64,000 bases of DNA from Candidatus Korobacter versatilis (GTDB taxonomy: Bacteria > Acidobacteriota > Terriglobia > Terriglobales > Acidobacteriaceae), in assembly GCA_016185395.1 (NCBI GenBank), contig JACPNR010000004.1, positions 496,001 through 560,000 on the forward strand, given 5' to 3'. Below are positions 40,892-52,740 of this stretch, piece after piece; position 1 is the stretch's first letter; each line of letters opens with the position of its first letter. Both the position numbers and the translations under genes were made by a program. The notes under the pieces are model-generated. The model made no database searches. It was not told where the DNA came from and was given only the letters and a program-made list of their open reading frames with translations.

Positions 40892-42271
40892 ATGTCCGCA
40901 GCCGCTCTCGACTTCGCTCGCGAAAACAGGCAGCGCTTCCTCAACGAACTCAAGGACCTCCTCCGCATCCCCAGCGTCAGCACCCTGCCCGAGCACCAGG
41001 CCGACGTTCGTCGCGCCGCCGCCTTCGTTGCCGCCGAGCTCAAACGCATCGGCATGGAGCACGTCGACATCATCGCCACCGCGGGACACCCGCTCGTCTA
41101 CGCCGACTGGCTCCACGCCGCCGGCAAGCCGACCGTCCTCTGCTACGCGCATTACGACGTTCAGCCGCCCGACCCGCTTGACGAATGGAAGACGCCGCCC
41201 TTTGAGCCCACCGAGCGCGATCAGAACATCTACGCCCGTGGCGCCGTCGACGACAAGGGCCAGCTCTGGATCCATGTCAAGGCACTCGAGTCCCTCTTCA
41301 AGACCGGCGGCGGAAGGCTTCCACTCAACGTCCGCATCATCATCGAAGGTGAAGAGGAGGTCGGCGGCGAAGGCATCGCCAAGTTCGTTCGCGAACACTC
41401 TGACCGCCTCAAGGCCGACTTCGCGCTCGTCTCCGATACCGAGATGTTCGCGCCCGATCTCCCCACACTCTGCGTCGGCTTGCGCGGCATGGTCTACACC
41501 GAGCTCGAGGCCGTCGGCGCCATGACCGATCTGCACAGCGGCATGTACGGAGGCGCTGCGCCCAACCCGTTTGAAGCGCTCGCGCGCATCATCTCGAGGT
41601 TGAAAGATGAGAACGGAAAGATCCTGATACCCGGCTTCTACGACCGCGTCGGGAAGCCCGCGGCCGAGGAACTCAAAGCCTGGAAGTCGCTGCCTTTCAA
41701 CGAAGAGGAGTACCGCAAGAAAGAAGTCGGCTCGAAGGAGCTCACCGGTGAAGCTGGCTACACCGTGCTCGAGCGCACCTGGGCGCGGCCCACCCTCGAG
41801 GTCCACGGCATGCCCGGCGGATTCATCGGCGCCGGCGGCAAGACCGTCATCCCCGCGAAGGCCGCGGCAAAAGTCTCGATGCGCCTCGTCCCCGACCAGC
41901 GTCCCGACGAGATCTTCAAGCTCTACTCCGAATTCGTGAGGACGCTCGTCCCCAAAGGCATCGAGCTCAAGATCAAGCAGTTCTCCATCGCCGATCCCAT
42001 CGTCATCAAGACGGACAACAAATACGTCCAGGCCTCCACCGTCGCGATGAAGGAAGTCTTCAACAAGGAAACCGTTTACATCCGCAGCGGCGGCTCCATC
42101 CCCATCGTCGCCGACTTCGAAAAGTTCCTGAAGATCCCCAGCGTCATGATGGGCTTTGGATTACCCGACGACAACCTCCACGCCCCCAACGAGAAGTTCC
42201 ACATCCCCAACTTCTACCGCGGCATCGAGTCAATCATCCGCTTCTTCCAGCGCGTCGGGAACGAAGGGTAA
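40892..42271 (+). CDS. M20 family dipeptidase (CNDP/PepV-like)
   Basis: Zinc dipeptidase, 459 aa from ATG 40892; ATG 40865 is in frame. Metal ligands: LCYAHYDVQPPDPLDEW, YARGAVDDKGQLWIHVKALE, IIIEGEEEVGGEG and FALVSDTEMFAPD; C-terminal His in PDDNLHAPNEKF. The large lid domain with TDLHSGMYGGAAPNPFEAL is characteristic of the carnosinase-like group. No signal peptide, cytosolic. The repeat-rich gap 42272-42703 follows. Confidence 0.93.
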   Translation: MSAAALDFARENRQRFLNELKDLLRIPSVSTLPEHQADVRRAAAFVAAELKRIGMEHVDIIATAGHPLVYADWLHAAGKPTVLCYAHYDVQPPDPLDEWKTPPFEPTERDQNIYARGAVDDKGQLWIHVKALESLFKTGGGRLPLNVRIIIEGEEEVGGEGIAKFVREHSDRLKADFALVSDTEMFAPDLPTLCVGLRGMVYTELEAVGAMTDLHSGMYGGAAPNPFEALARIISRLKDENGKILIPGFYDRVGKPAAEELKAWKSLPFNEEEYRKKEVGSKELTGEAGYTVLERTWARPTLEVHGMPGGFIGAGGKTVIPAKAAAKVSMRLVPDQRPDEIFKLYSEFVRTLVPKGIELKIKQFSIADPIVIKTDNKYVQASTVAMKEVFNKETVYIRSGGSIPIVADFEKFLKIPSVMMGFGLPDDNLHAPNEKFHIPNFYRGIESIIRFFQRVGNEG

Positions 42272-42703
42272 GAAAAGGGACCCACCAGGATGTCGGTGCC
42301 CCACGCAAGCCGGTTTTGCGTGTGTGCGAGCGAGGCTGTCGACGCCTAAAACCCATTCGTCACACCGCATTCGACATTCGTCATTTCCTGCGCTACCAGG
42401 CCCCACTCTGCCCTGCATTCTGTGCTATGCTTCTCTCGCTCCGGCAAACTCCCGCCTCCTTCTCACCACAACCGGTACGTCTCGTCGCACCGCACCATGT
42501 GCAACATCCTGCGGTACACCTGACGTACCCACAACATATTGTGGATAAAAGGCTTGACCTCTGTTAACTAGGCGGGTTACATTTCGCCCAAGCAGAACGG
42601 TTCCAGCCGGGTGGGCGCCCGACGCGCGCCGTATAGCGCGTCGTCGGGGGCGAGGGCGGAGCGGGTTTACCCCGTAGCCCTTGAAGAGAAGAGGAGCAAA
42701 ACG
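42272..42703. other. 432-nt gap before smc: repeats, promoter and leader hairpin
   Basis: Contains E-like CATTCGACATTCGTCATTTC (42369), a candidate promoter at 42554, and a hairpin in the leader: GACGCGC / GCGCGTC (42621-42627, 42636-42642) inside a longer imperfect stem. No gene seen. Confidence 0.5.
42554..42582 (+). promoter_or_regulatory. candidate smc promoter
   Basis: TTGACC (42554-42559), 17-nt spacer, TTACAT (42577-42582), about 115 nt before TTG 42704. Confidence 0.4.
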
Positions 42704-46603
<3,900 letters not shown>

Positions 46604-46608
46604 AGTTT

Positions 46609-46712
46609 GTTGTCATTCCGAGCGAAGCCGCCGATACCCAAGAAAGACCTGCGTTTGCCATTCCGAGCGAAGCCGAGGAACCCCTACCTCACCCGCACTG
46701 CCGCGTGAGCAC
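46609..46712 (+). repeat. two C-type elements in tandem after smc
   Basis: TTGTCATTCCGAGCGAAGCC occurs at 46610 and TTGCCATTCCGAGCGAAGCC with GAGGAACCCCTACC at 46655. Marks the end of the smc transcript. Confidence 0.82.
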
Positions 46713-46938
46713 GGGCTGCAATAGTTGCCAACGCCCAAAGACGAACCACCACATAACCAGTTCACAATTATTTTTCTTCACACCATCCACCCAATTTCCT
46801 TTTCCCACTCTCTTGTCAAGGTTTTTGCGGTAAAAACTTTTCCGCTCGTCACACTTCACTCTTTTCACAACGTTGACAAAGTTTTTCGGCTAGCTAGAAT
46901 CTCCTCTGCTCTTCCTAAGAAAGAAACCAAATCCTCCC
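46713..46938 (+). promoter_or_regulatory. AT-rich purC control region
   Basis: Markedly more AT-rich than the rest of the window. Contains TTGACA (46873-46878), 16-nt spacer, TAGAAT (46895-46900) as a good promoter; GTTTTTGCGGTAAAAAC (6-bp inverted repeat, about 46824-46840); and two similar strings GTCAAGGTTTTTGCGG and GACAAAGTTTTTCGGC. Confidence 0.6.
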
Positions 46939-47844
46939 GTGACCCAAACAACTGACCGCGTGCTCCTCCACACCGACTTCCCCGGACTTCCTTTGCACGC
47001 TTCCGGCAAAGTGCGCGACGTTTACGCGCTCAACGGACACCTGCTCTTCGTCGCCACCGACCGCATCTCGGCGTTCGACTACGTCCTCGCCACCGGCATC
47101 CCGCAGAAGGGACGCGTCCTCACCCAGCTCTCGCTCTTCTGGTTCGACTTCCTGAAGTCGCTCGTCCCCAACCACCTCGTCACCGCCGACGTCAGCAAAT
47201 ATCCCGCCGCGCTCGCCAAATACAAGGACCCGCTCGAGGGACGCTCCATGCTCGTCGCCAAGGCCGAGATGGTCGCCGTCGAGTGCGTCGCCCGCGGATA
47301 CCTCTCCGGCTCCGGCTGGAAGGAATACAAGCAGTCCGGCGCCGTCTGCGGCATCAAGCTGCCCGCCGGCCTCAAGGAATCCGACAAGCTCCCCGAACCC
47401 ATCTTCACGCCCGCCACCAAGGCCGCCAGCGGGCACGATGAGAACATCTCGTTCGCGGACATGGTCAAGCGCGTCGGCCCGGAACTCTCCGAGACCCTCC
47501 GCGACCTGACCATTAAGATCTACAAGACGGCGGCCGATTACGCTCTGACCAAGGGCATCATCATCGCCGACACCAAGTTCGAGTTCGGACACACCGCCGA
47601 GGGCCTCGTCCTTGGCGACGAAGTCCTCACCCCCGACTCCTCCCGCTTCTGGCCCGCCGACAAGTACAAGCCCGGCGGCGCGCAGGAGTCTTACGACAAG
47701 CAGTTCGTGCGCGATTATCTCGAGTCCATCAAGTGGAACAAGCAGCCTCCCGCGCCGGCCCTTCCGGAAGACGTCGCCCGGAAGACCAGCGAAAAGTACA
47801 TCGAAGCGTATCGCCGTCTTACCGGCCGCGAGCTAAAGGGATGA
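46939..47844 (+). CDS. purC: phosphoribosylaminoimidazole-succinocarboxamide synthase
   Basis: SAICAR synthase of purine synthesis, 301 aa, the longer bacterial type resembling eukaryotic ADE1. GTG 46939. Motifs: [40 protein letters not shown] and [10 protein letters not shown], then [15 protein letters not shown] with the terminal [11 protein letters not shown] strong promoter lies upstream. Followed by cvpA, as purF is in enterobacteria. Confidence 0.96.
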   Translation: MTQTTDRVLLHTDFPGLPLHASGKVRDVYALNGHLLFVATDRISAFDYVLATGIPQKGRVLTQLSLFWFDFLKSLVPNHLVTADVSKYPAALAKYKDPLEGRSMLVAKAEMVAVECVARGYLSGSGWKEYKQSGAVCGIKLPAGLKESDKLPEPIFTPATKAASGHDENISFADMVKRVGPELSETLRDLTIKIYKTAADYALTKGIIIADTKFEFGHTAEGLVLGDEVLTPDSSRFWPADKYKPGGAQESYDKQFVRDYLESIKWNKQPPAPALPEDVARKTSEKYIEAYRRLTGRELKG

Positions 47845-47847
47845 ACG

Positions 47848-47873
47848 GTAGAGACGGCCTACTGGCCGTCTCT
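47848..47873 (+). repeat. B-type GTAG hairpin after purC
   Basis: GTAGAGACGGCC-TACT-GGCCGTCTC, identical to the copy at 20019; lies 3 nt after the purC TGA. Confidence 0.88.
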
Positions 47874-47911
47874 GCTGGTAGCAACGAAAGTGTGAGGTCG
47901 CCGAGCAGTAG

Positions 47912-48454
47912 ATGACCGCGCTCGATTGGGTTTTGGTCGCCGTCGTTGCCTTCTCGGTTTTGTTTGCAGCTCTACGTGGTTTCTTGTACGAAGCGTTTTC
48001 TCTGGCTGGCGTGGTCTTCGGATTTGTCATCGCCGCCTGGGGATACGCCAGAGTCGCACCCTGGTTTTTGCAATATGTGAAGGCGCAGCCGATCGCAGAC
48101 TTCGGCGCTTTTTGCGCGCTCTTTGTGTTGACGACCTTGCTGCTCTCGCTGGCGGGTGAGATTGCCCGCAGCGCCGCGAAGTCCGCCGGACTCCGCCCCG
48201 TAGACCGTGTCCTCGGTGGCGCCTTCGGCCTGCTCCGTGGCCTGCTCGCCGGCGCCGTCATCGCGCTGGCTGTCGCCGCGTACGTCCCGCAGGCGATGGC
48301 AGGCTCGCTGCTCGGACGCCATTTCCTGGTCGGGGCCCGCGCCCTCTCCTGGATCACCCCCGAGGACGTGCGCCGCCAGTTCCAGGAAGGCACGCTCGCG
48401 ATCCGCAAGGCGGCAGAAGAAAAGCTCGCACCGCCGAGCGAGAAACAAAAGTAG
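47912..48454 (+). CDS. cvpA: CvpA family membrane protein
   Basis: 180 aa, four TM helices. ALDWVLVAVVAFSVLFAALRG and GLRPVDRVLGGAFGLLRGLL match CvpA. The C-terminal tail is charged. Associated with purine operons in other bacteria; here it follows purC. Its TAG stop is the TAG of a B-type hairpin. Confidence 0.88.
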   Translation: MTALDWVLVAVVAFSVLFAALRGFLYEAFSLAGVVFGFVIAAWGYARVAPWFLQYVKAQPIADFGAFCALFVLTTLLLSLAGEIARSAAKSAGLRPVDRVLGGAFGLLRGLLAGAVIALAVAAYVPQAMAGSLLGRHFLVGARALSWITPEDVRRQFQEGTLAIRKAAEEKLAPPSEKQK

Positions 48455-48476
48455 AGACGGCCAACTGGCCGTCTCC
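48451..48476 (+). repeat. B-type GTAG hairpin at the end of cvpA
   Basis: GTAGAGACGGCC-AACT-GGCCGTCTC; a loop variant of the 20019 and 47848 copies. Supplies the cvpA stop. Confidence 0.88.
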
Positions 48477-48539
48477 GCTGGCAGCACCAGGATTCGTGTG
48501 GAGGCGGGTGAGGTCGCCCGCCGTAATCGCGACACCTAC

Positions 48540-48645
48540 GTAGCCCGGCACGTAAGTGCCGGGACGAGGTCGCGATGGATGAATGAGTCGGCTTTAGCCG
48601 ACGACACAAGTTTTTCGCCCGCTTTAGCGGGCGACAGAAGATTGA
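48540..48645 (+). repeat. GTAG hairpin and F-type hairpins before the Fis-like gene
   Basis: GTAG-CCCGGCAC-GTAA-GTGCCGGG (48540-48563), then GTCGGC-TTTA-GCCGAC and GCCCGC-TTTA-GCGGGC. Three different palindromes in 100 nt. Confidence 0.8.
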
Positions 48646-48660
48646 GAAAGAAGGCCACGC

Positions 48661-48942
48661 GTGAAGGACCAACTCGAAGCGCTCGTTCAGCAGATGCACA
48701 AGAGCGGCATCCTCTATTCGGAAGCCGTCCGCGAGTTCAAGAAACGCTTCCTGCTCACCGTGCTCGAGCAGAACGGCGGCAACCAGTGCCGCGCCGCGCG
48801 CGAGCTGGGCATGCATCGCAACACGCTCTCGCGCACCATCGCCGAGCTCAAGCTCGACATCCGCTCCGTCCGCGGCATGGGGCGCCGCCCTCCACGCGCC
48901 GAGCGCCCCCTCCCCGCCTTCGACAAGAAGGCCGCGAGGTAG
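48661..48942 (+). CDS. Fis-type helix-turn-helix DNA-binding protein
   Basis: 93 aa, GTG start. The C-terminal Fis/NtrC-type HTH is clear: FLLTVLEQNGGNQCRAAREL, GMHRNTLSRTIAEL. The N-terminus (LEALVQQMHKSGILYSEAV) is a dimerisation-type helix pair. The basic tail ends FDKKAAR. Possibly a nucleoid-associated regulator. The TAG stop comes from an A-type hairpin. Confidence 0.88.
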   Translation: MKDQLEALVQQMHKSGILYSEAVREFKKRFLLTVLEQNGGNQCRAARELGMHRNTLSRTIAELKLDIRSVRGMGRRPPRAERPLPAFDKKAAR

Positions 48943-48985
48943 CGCCGGCGTCCCGCCGGCTGTAGCGCGGGCATCTTGCCCGCGC
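48939..48985 (+). repeat. A-type double GTAG hairpin
   Basis: GTAGCGCCGGCG-TCC-CGCCGGCT then GTAGCGCGGGCATCTTGCCC. Supplies the stop of the Fis-like gene; tail GCATTTTCTTG resembles a terminator. Confidence 0.9.
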
Positions 48986-49006
48986 ATTTTCTTGCCCACA
49001 GCAACA

Positions 49007-49032
49007 AAACGGCCGGAGCTTTCGCCCCGGCC
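49007..49032 (-). terminator. terminator of the TPR gene
   Basis: Minus strand: GGCCGG (49032-49027), loop, CCGGCC (49016-49011), then GTTTTGTTG. Lies 17 nt beyond the stop. Confidence 0.8.
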
Positions 49033-49048
49033 GCAGTGCACAGGAAAA

Positions 49049-50350
49049 CTACCGTCTATGTTTCGGCGCAGGTTTCTTCGCTCCCGCCGGCTTCTTCTTC
49101 CCGCCCGCGGTCAGCAACGCGCCTTCGTTCATCTTGATCATGACGGTGGCCGGATTCGCACCCTGCGCCGGCGTCACCTGGTAACTCACCGGGATGCCTT
49201 GCAGCGGGATCATCGTTCCCACCTGCGGCGCCATGCTTGCCGGGATCGGTCCCGCCATCGTCAGGTCCACGCTGGCACGGTTGTCCTCGATCGCCGCCGC
49301 GCTGAACGCCACCTGCAAGGTCGTCTTCGAAGGTGCGCCGATGATCTTTCCCTGGAACTGTTGCGGCACGCCCTTGAATCCCGCCCATAGCTTGTCTGCC
49401 GCCGGCTGGTTGCCGCTCGACAGGATCAGCTCGATCTCATCCGGCGAGAGCTCGTTGATCTTTTTCGTGTCCATCAACTTCTGCGCGAACTCTGCCGGCG
49501 TCGGCGCCGGCGTCACGCTCCATCCCGCCGGCGGATTGGCCTGCGCCTTCGCGGACGCGAGCAGTTCATTCCATCCATCCACCTCGCCGTGGAAGCGGCG
49601 ATACCGGCCCTGTCCCCAGGTCCCGATCTGCTGCGCCGCCTGCGGGGTCGGCGCCAAAGCAGCCGCGCGTGCCGCATGCCACAAGCCTTCCATCACCATC
49701 GGCTTCGCCTGCAACTCGGCCACGGCCAGCGCATACGTGTCGGCATAGCTGTCCGGCACCGCCTGCACCGCCGCCTTCAAGTGCTGCTGCGCCGTTGGAT
49801 AATCCTGCGCCTGCAGCGCCGCAAAACCCACCGCGCCTTCAAACACCGACGCGAACGCCGTCTTGCGACGCGCCCAGTCCGCGTCCGACATTCCTTCCGG
49901 CTTCGCTCCGGCTTGCAGCGCTTGCACCCCGCGCTCCGCCATCCCGCGCATCTGTTGCAGCTTCGGGTCGGTCGCGCCCGTGATCTGCGAACGCAGTTGC
50001 AGCACGTTCAGCGCCAGCGCCGCCAGATTGTTCGGGTCCGCCTGCAGCAGCCGGTTGGCCGCTTCCATCGTCTTCGCACCGTTCCCCATCTGCTGATACG
50101 CGCCCATCAACTGTTCGAGCGCGTCCGCCTTCACCACGCTGTTCGGATACCGCGCCAGGAAGTCTTCCAGCCCCGCCACCTTCTGCTGCGGATCCGGCGC
50201 CTGGATCGCGCCCACGTATGAGTTGTACTCCGCCGGGTCCTTGATCTCTTTCTTCTGCGCCGGCTGCTGCTGTCCTGCGGGCGTTCCGATCCCTTGCGCC
50301 GCCGCGGCCACCGCCAGGGCGAGTACCACGGTCACGAGCTGCTTCTTCAT
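49049..50350 (-). CDS. secreted TPR-type protein, 433 aa
   Basis: Signal peptide KKQLVTVVLALAVAAAAQG. Residues about 60-260 contain helical tetratricopeptide-like repeats (DFLARYPNSVVKADALEQLM; NRLLQADPNNLAALALNVLQ; AQDYPTAQQHLKAAVQAVPD). The C-terminal region (NELSPDEIELILSSGNQPAA, then TTLQVAFSAAAIEDNRASVD) is a separate beta domain. Lys/Pro-rich tail (KKKPAGAKKPAPKHRR). Such proteins are common in Acidobacteria; function unknown. Confidence 0.8.
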   Translation of the reverse strand: MKKQLVTVVLALAVAAAAQGIGTPAGQQQPAQKKEIKDPAEYNSYVGAIQAPDPQQKVAGLEDFLARYPNSVVKADALEQLMGAYQQMGNGAKTMEAANRLLQADPNNLAALALNVLQLRSQITGATDPKLQQMRGMAERGVQALQAGAKPEGMSDADWARRKTAFASVFEGAVGFAALQAQDYPTAQQHLKAAVQAVPDSYADTYALAVAELQAKPMVMEGLWHAARAAALAPTPQAAQQIGTWGQGRYRRFHGEVDGWNELLASAKAQANPPAGWSVTPAPTPAEFAQKLMDTKKINELSPDEIELILSSGNQPAADKLWAGFKGVPQQFQGKIIGAPSKTTLQVAFSAAAIEDNRASVDLTMAGPIPASMAPQVGTMIPLQGIPVSYQVTPAQGANPATVMIKMNEGALLTAGGKKKPAGAKKPAPKHRR

Positions 50351-50778
50351 TACCTTGCTCCTTCTGAACTCTTGGGCTTGAACTCTGGGACTGAACTCTT
50401 ACGAAGCGCAGGACGTTCCCATGGGACTCCCTGGCACACTCGTCCGAAAGTCGCATCCCCTGTCGGGAAGTACGACCGACTTGCAGACGGTGGATTATAA
50501 GAATGCACCGCAGCTAAGGCAAGTTGCGTCGCTTGGAGTGTTACCCTTTCTTGTACTAACTATGATGCGCCCAGCAGCGTTGCTGGATGTTTTTGAGACA
50601 CCACTGGTTGGCACTTTGGGCCTTGAAAAATGCGTAACGCAGCCTGCAACCGCCCTACGTAGCGCCGGCTGTCCCGCCGGCCGTAGCGGCGGCATCTTGC
50701 CGCCGCTCGGTTGTCGCAGCGTAGCACCGGGCCCACCGAAGCCGTTTTGCTTGTATAGGCTCCAGATAAGGACATCCC
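50351..50778. other. 428-nt gene-free stretch with A-type hairpin
   Basis: Lies between divergent genes. The only recognisable item is the A-type repeat at 50659-50707; the rest, including TTCTTGTACTAACTATGATG, shows no coding or RNA signal. Confidence 0.5.
50659..50707 (+). repeat. A-type double GTAG hairpin
   Basis: GTAGCGCCGGCTGTCCCGCC then GTAGCGGCGGCATCTTGCCG. Not at a gene end here. Confidence 0.87.
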
Positions 50779-51486
50779 ATGACTTCCAACCCCCTCGCCG
50801 GCCAGACCGCCCTCATCACCGGCGCCGGACGCGGCATCGGCGCCGCCATCGCCGCATCGCTCTCCGCTCTCGGCGCCACCGTCGTCCTCACCGGACGCAC
50901 CCGCGCCCACCTCGAGCAGACCGCACGCGCGCTGCCGGCGCCTAGCGAAGTCATGCCCTGCGACGTCCAGGACCTCGCCTCCGTTGAGCAAGTCGCCGCG
51001 CGCATCCGCCAGACCTTCGGACGCCTCGACATCCTCATCAACAACGCTGGTATCGGCGGCTTCAGCTCTCCGCTCCATAAGCTGCCGCCCGAGCAATGGG
51101 ACGCCATCCTCAACACCAACCTCCGCGGCGTCTTCTACTGCATCCGCGCCTTCACCCCGCTCCTCCTCGAGCGCGGCGGACACATCGTCAACATCAGTTC
51201 GCTCGCCGGCAAGAACGCCCTCCCTAACGGCGCCGCCTACTCCGCCTCCAAGTGGGGCCTCAACGGACTCACCTACTCCGTCGCCGAAGAACTCCGCGCC
51301 TCGAACATCCGCGTCTCCGTCGTCTGCCCCGGCTCCGTCAACACCGAGCTCTCGCCCCACGCCGGCAAAGATCACAGCAAGATGCTCCAACCCGCCGACG
51401 TGGCCCACGTGGTCGCCATGCTTGTCACCCAGGCCCCACGATCGTTCGCCAGCGAAGTCCTGCTCCGCCCGTCCCAAAAGCCCTGA
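50779..51486 (+). CDS. short-chain dehydrogenase/reductase (FabG-like)
   Basis: NAD(P)-dependent SDR, 235 aa. TGAGRGIGAAIAASL cofactor motif, NNAGIGGFSS, the Ser-Tyr-Lys triad in NISSLAG and AAYSASKWGL. CPGSVNTEL follows. An Arg follows the second Gly-motif strand (LTGRTRAH), suggesting NADPH. Substrate unknown. Confidence 0.92.
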   Translation: MTSNPLAGQTALITGAGRGIGAAIAASLSALGATVVLTGRTRAHLEQTARALPAPSEVMPCDVQDLASVEQVAARIRQTFGRLDILINNAGIGGFSSPLHKLPPEQWDAILNTNLRGVFYCIRAFTPLLLERGGHIVNISSLAGKNALPNGAAYSASKWGLNGLTYSVAEELRASNIRVSVVCPGSVNTELSPHAGKDHSKMLQPADVAHVVAMLVTQAPRSFASEVLLRPSQKP

Positions 51487-51487
51487 A

Positions 51488-51576
51488 CGTACTTGGGACG
51501 GCTGACGACTGCAGTCTGAAGACCGAAGACTATCGTCCTGCTAGCGACTAGCGACCAGCGTCTAGCGACTGCTCTT
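51488..51576 (+). repeat. E-like tandem strings
   Basis: GACTGCAGTCTGAAGACCGA and CTAGCGACTAGCGACCAGCG/TCTAGCGACTGC, in the SDR-YtxH gap. Confidence 0.6.
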
Positions 51577-51619
51577 TGTGCTACCATCCGAGGTTCTACT
51601 TATCCCCCAGGAGGGCTGT

Positions 51620-51907
51620 ATGTCTGATAGAGACGGCAATGGTTTCATGTGGTTCATCGCGGGTCTGGGCATGGGCGCCCTCGTCGGCGTGCTCTACGCT
51701 CCCCGCTCCGGCCGCGAGACGCGCGAGCAGATCTTGAAGTCGGCCGAGGAAGGCCGCGATTGGGCCAACGAGCGCGCACGGGACGCTCGCGAGCAGGCCA
51801 ATCAGTGGGTCGAGCGCGGCAAGGACGTCGTCCGCGCGCAGAAAGAACAGCTCGGTTCGGCACTCGATGCGGGACGCCAGGCGTATCGCTCCGCCACCGA
51901 AAAATAA
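51620..51907 (+). CDS. YtxH family small membrane protein
   Basis: 95 aa from ATG 51620 with CAGGAGGG upstream. One N-terminal TM (FMWFIAGLGMGALVGVLYAP) with the YtxH APRSGRETREQI motif, then an amphipathic helix. Typical stress-associated membrane protein. Followed by a hairpin and a second membrane gene in the same direction. Confidence 0.88.
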   Translation: MSDRDGNGFMWFIAGLGMGALVGVLYAPRSGRETREQILKSAEEGRDWANERARDAREQANQWVERGKDVVRAQKEQLGSALDAGRQAYRSATEK

Positions 51908-51916
51908 TCTCGGACC

Positions 51917-51941
51917 CCACACGGGTTCATCCCGTGTGGGA
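51917..51941 (+). repeat. 10-bp hairpin between ytxH-like gene and next gene
   Basis: CCCACACGGG-TTCAT-CCCGTGTGGG without a T-tract. Likely mRNA processing or stability element, or a partial terminator. Confidence 0.65.
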
Positions 51942-51965
51942 CCAAGGCTCTAACGGACTAAAGAA

Positions 51966-52478
51966 ATGGATTCCAACCTGCTCACATTCTTCGTCGCCGT
52001 CACCTCGATCGCCGTCGTCATCCAAGCCGGCATTCTCGTCGCTCTGTTCCTGACCATGCGCAACCGCAGCGCCCGCGCCCTGGCGATGATCGAGCAAGTC
52101 CAGTCCCGCGCCCTGCCCGCCCTCGAATCCGCGCAGGCCATCCTCGCCGACGCCGGCCCCAAGGTGCAGACCATCACCTCGAACCTCGTCGACGTCACCA
52201 CCACACTCAAGACCGAGGTCGAGCGCGCCGACCTCACCGTCGCCGACCTGCTCGACCGCACGCGCCTCCAGATCATCCGCGCCGACGAACTCGTCTCCCG
52301 CGCCATGGACAAAGTCGAAGAGACCACCGAGCTCGTGCAGCATTCCGTCATCTCGCCCGTCCGCCAGATCTCCGCCATCATCCAGGGACTCACCGCCGGC
52401 CTCGGCTCCTTCCTCGGCCGCCGCACCCGTGGCCCCCAGGCAGACGCCGCCGAACAGGACGAAGAACTCTTCATCTGA
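51966..52478 (+). CDS. membrane-anchored coiled-coil protein, 170 aa (DUF948-like)
   Basis: One TM helix (FVAVTSIAVVIQAGILVALF), then an amphipathic coil (VQTITSNLVDVTTTLKTEVE; LLDRTRLQIIRADELVSRAM) and GLGSFLGRRTRGPQADA with an acidic end. Resembles DUF948 and other partners of YtxH. Co-directional with the ytxH-like gene; 58 nt gap. Confidence 0.75.
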   Translation: MDSNLLTFFVAVTSIAVVIQAGILVALFLTMRNRSARALAMIEQVQSRALPALESAQAILADAGPKVQTITSNLVDVTTTLKTEVERADLTVADLLDRTRLQIIRADELVSRAMDKVEETTELVQHSVISPVRQISAIIQGLTAGLGSFLGRRTRGPQADAAEQDEELFI

Positions 52479-52479
52479 T

Positions 52480-52527
52480 GTAGCGCCGGCGTCTCGCCGG
52501 CTGTAGCGCGGGCGTCTTGCCCGCGCT
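52480..52527 (+). repeat. A-type double GTAG hairpin
   Basis: GTAGCGCCGGCGTCTCGCCG then GTAGCGCGGGCGTCTTGCCC, starting 2 nt after the stop codon of the preceding gene, tail GCTTTCGTTC. Confidence 0.88.
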
Positions 52528-52615
52528 TTCGTTCTTACGCAGGCGTCCTCTCCCTGCGACGGCTCGTGTGGAGGCGGGCGACCCCGTCCGTCTGCCCTTG
52601 ACGTTGAGCTTCCAC

Positions 52616-52647
52616 AAAACAAGAACGGCAGCCTCTTTCGGCTGCCG
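52616..52647 (-). terminator. mnmA terminator
   Basis: Minus strand: CGGCAGCC (52647-52640), loop GAAAGA, GGCTGCCG (52633-52626), then TTCTTGTTTT. Confidence 0.85.
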
Positions 52648-52659
52648 CTCCATCTGAAA

Positions 52660-52740
52660 ACCTCCGTGCCTCCGTGGTGGGTGTTGCTCTTCGGCCCCGG
52701 TTTTCAATCTGCAATCTGCAATCGACAATCGGCAATTGCC
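52660..52740 (+). repeat. D + E mosaic after mnmA
   Basis: CCTCCGTGCCTCCGTGGTGG, then CAATCTGCAATCTGCAATCG and ACAATCGGCAATTGCC. Confidence 0.7.

Noticed and set aside
48207-48965. 252-aa plus-strand ORF over cvpA and the Fis-like gene
   Set aside because: Shadow frame rich in Arg, Ser and Pro; two well-supported genes occupy other frames in the same place.
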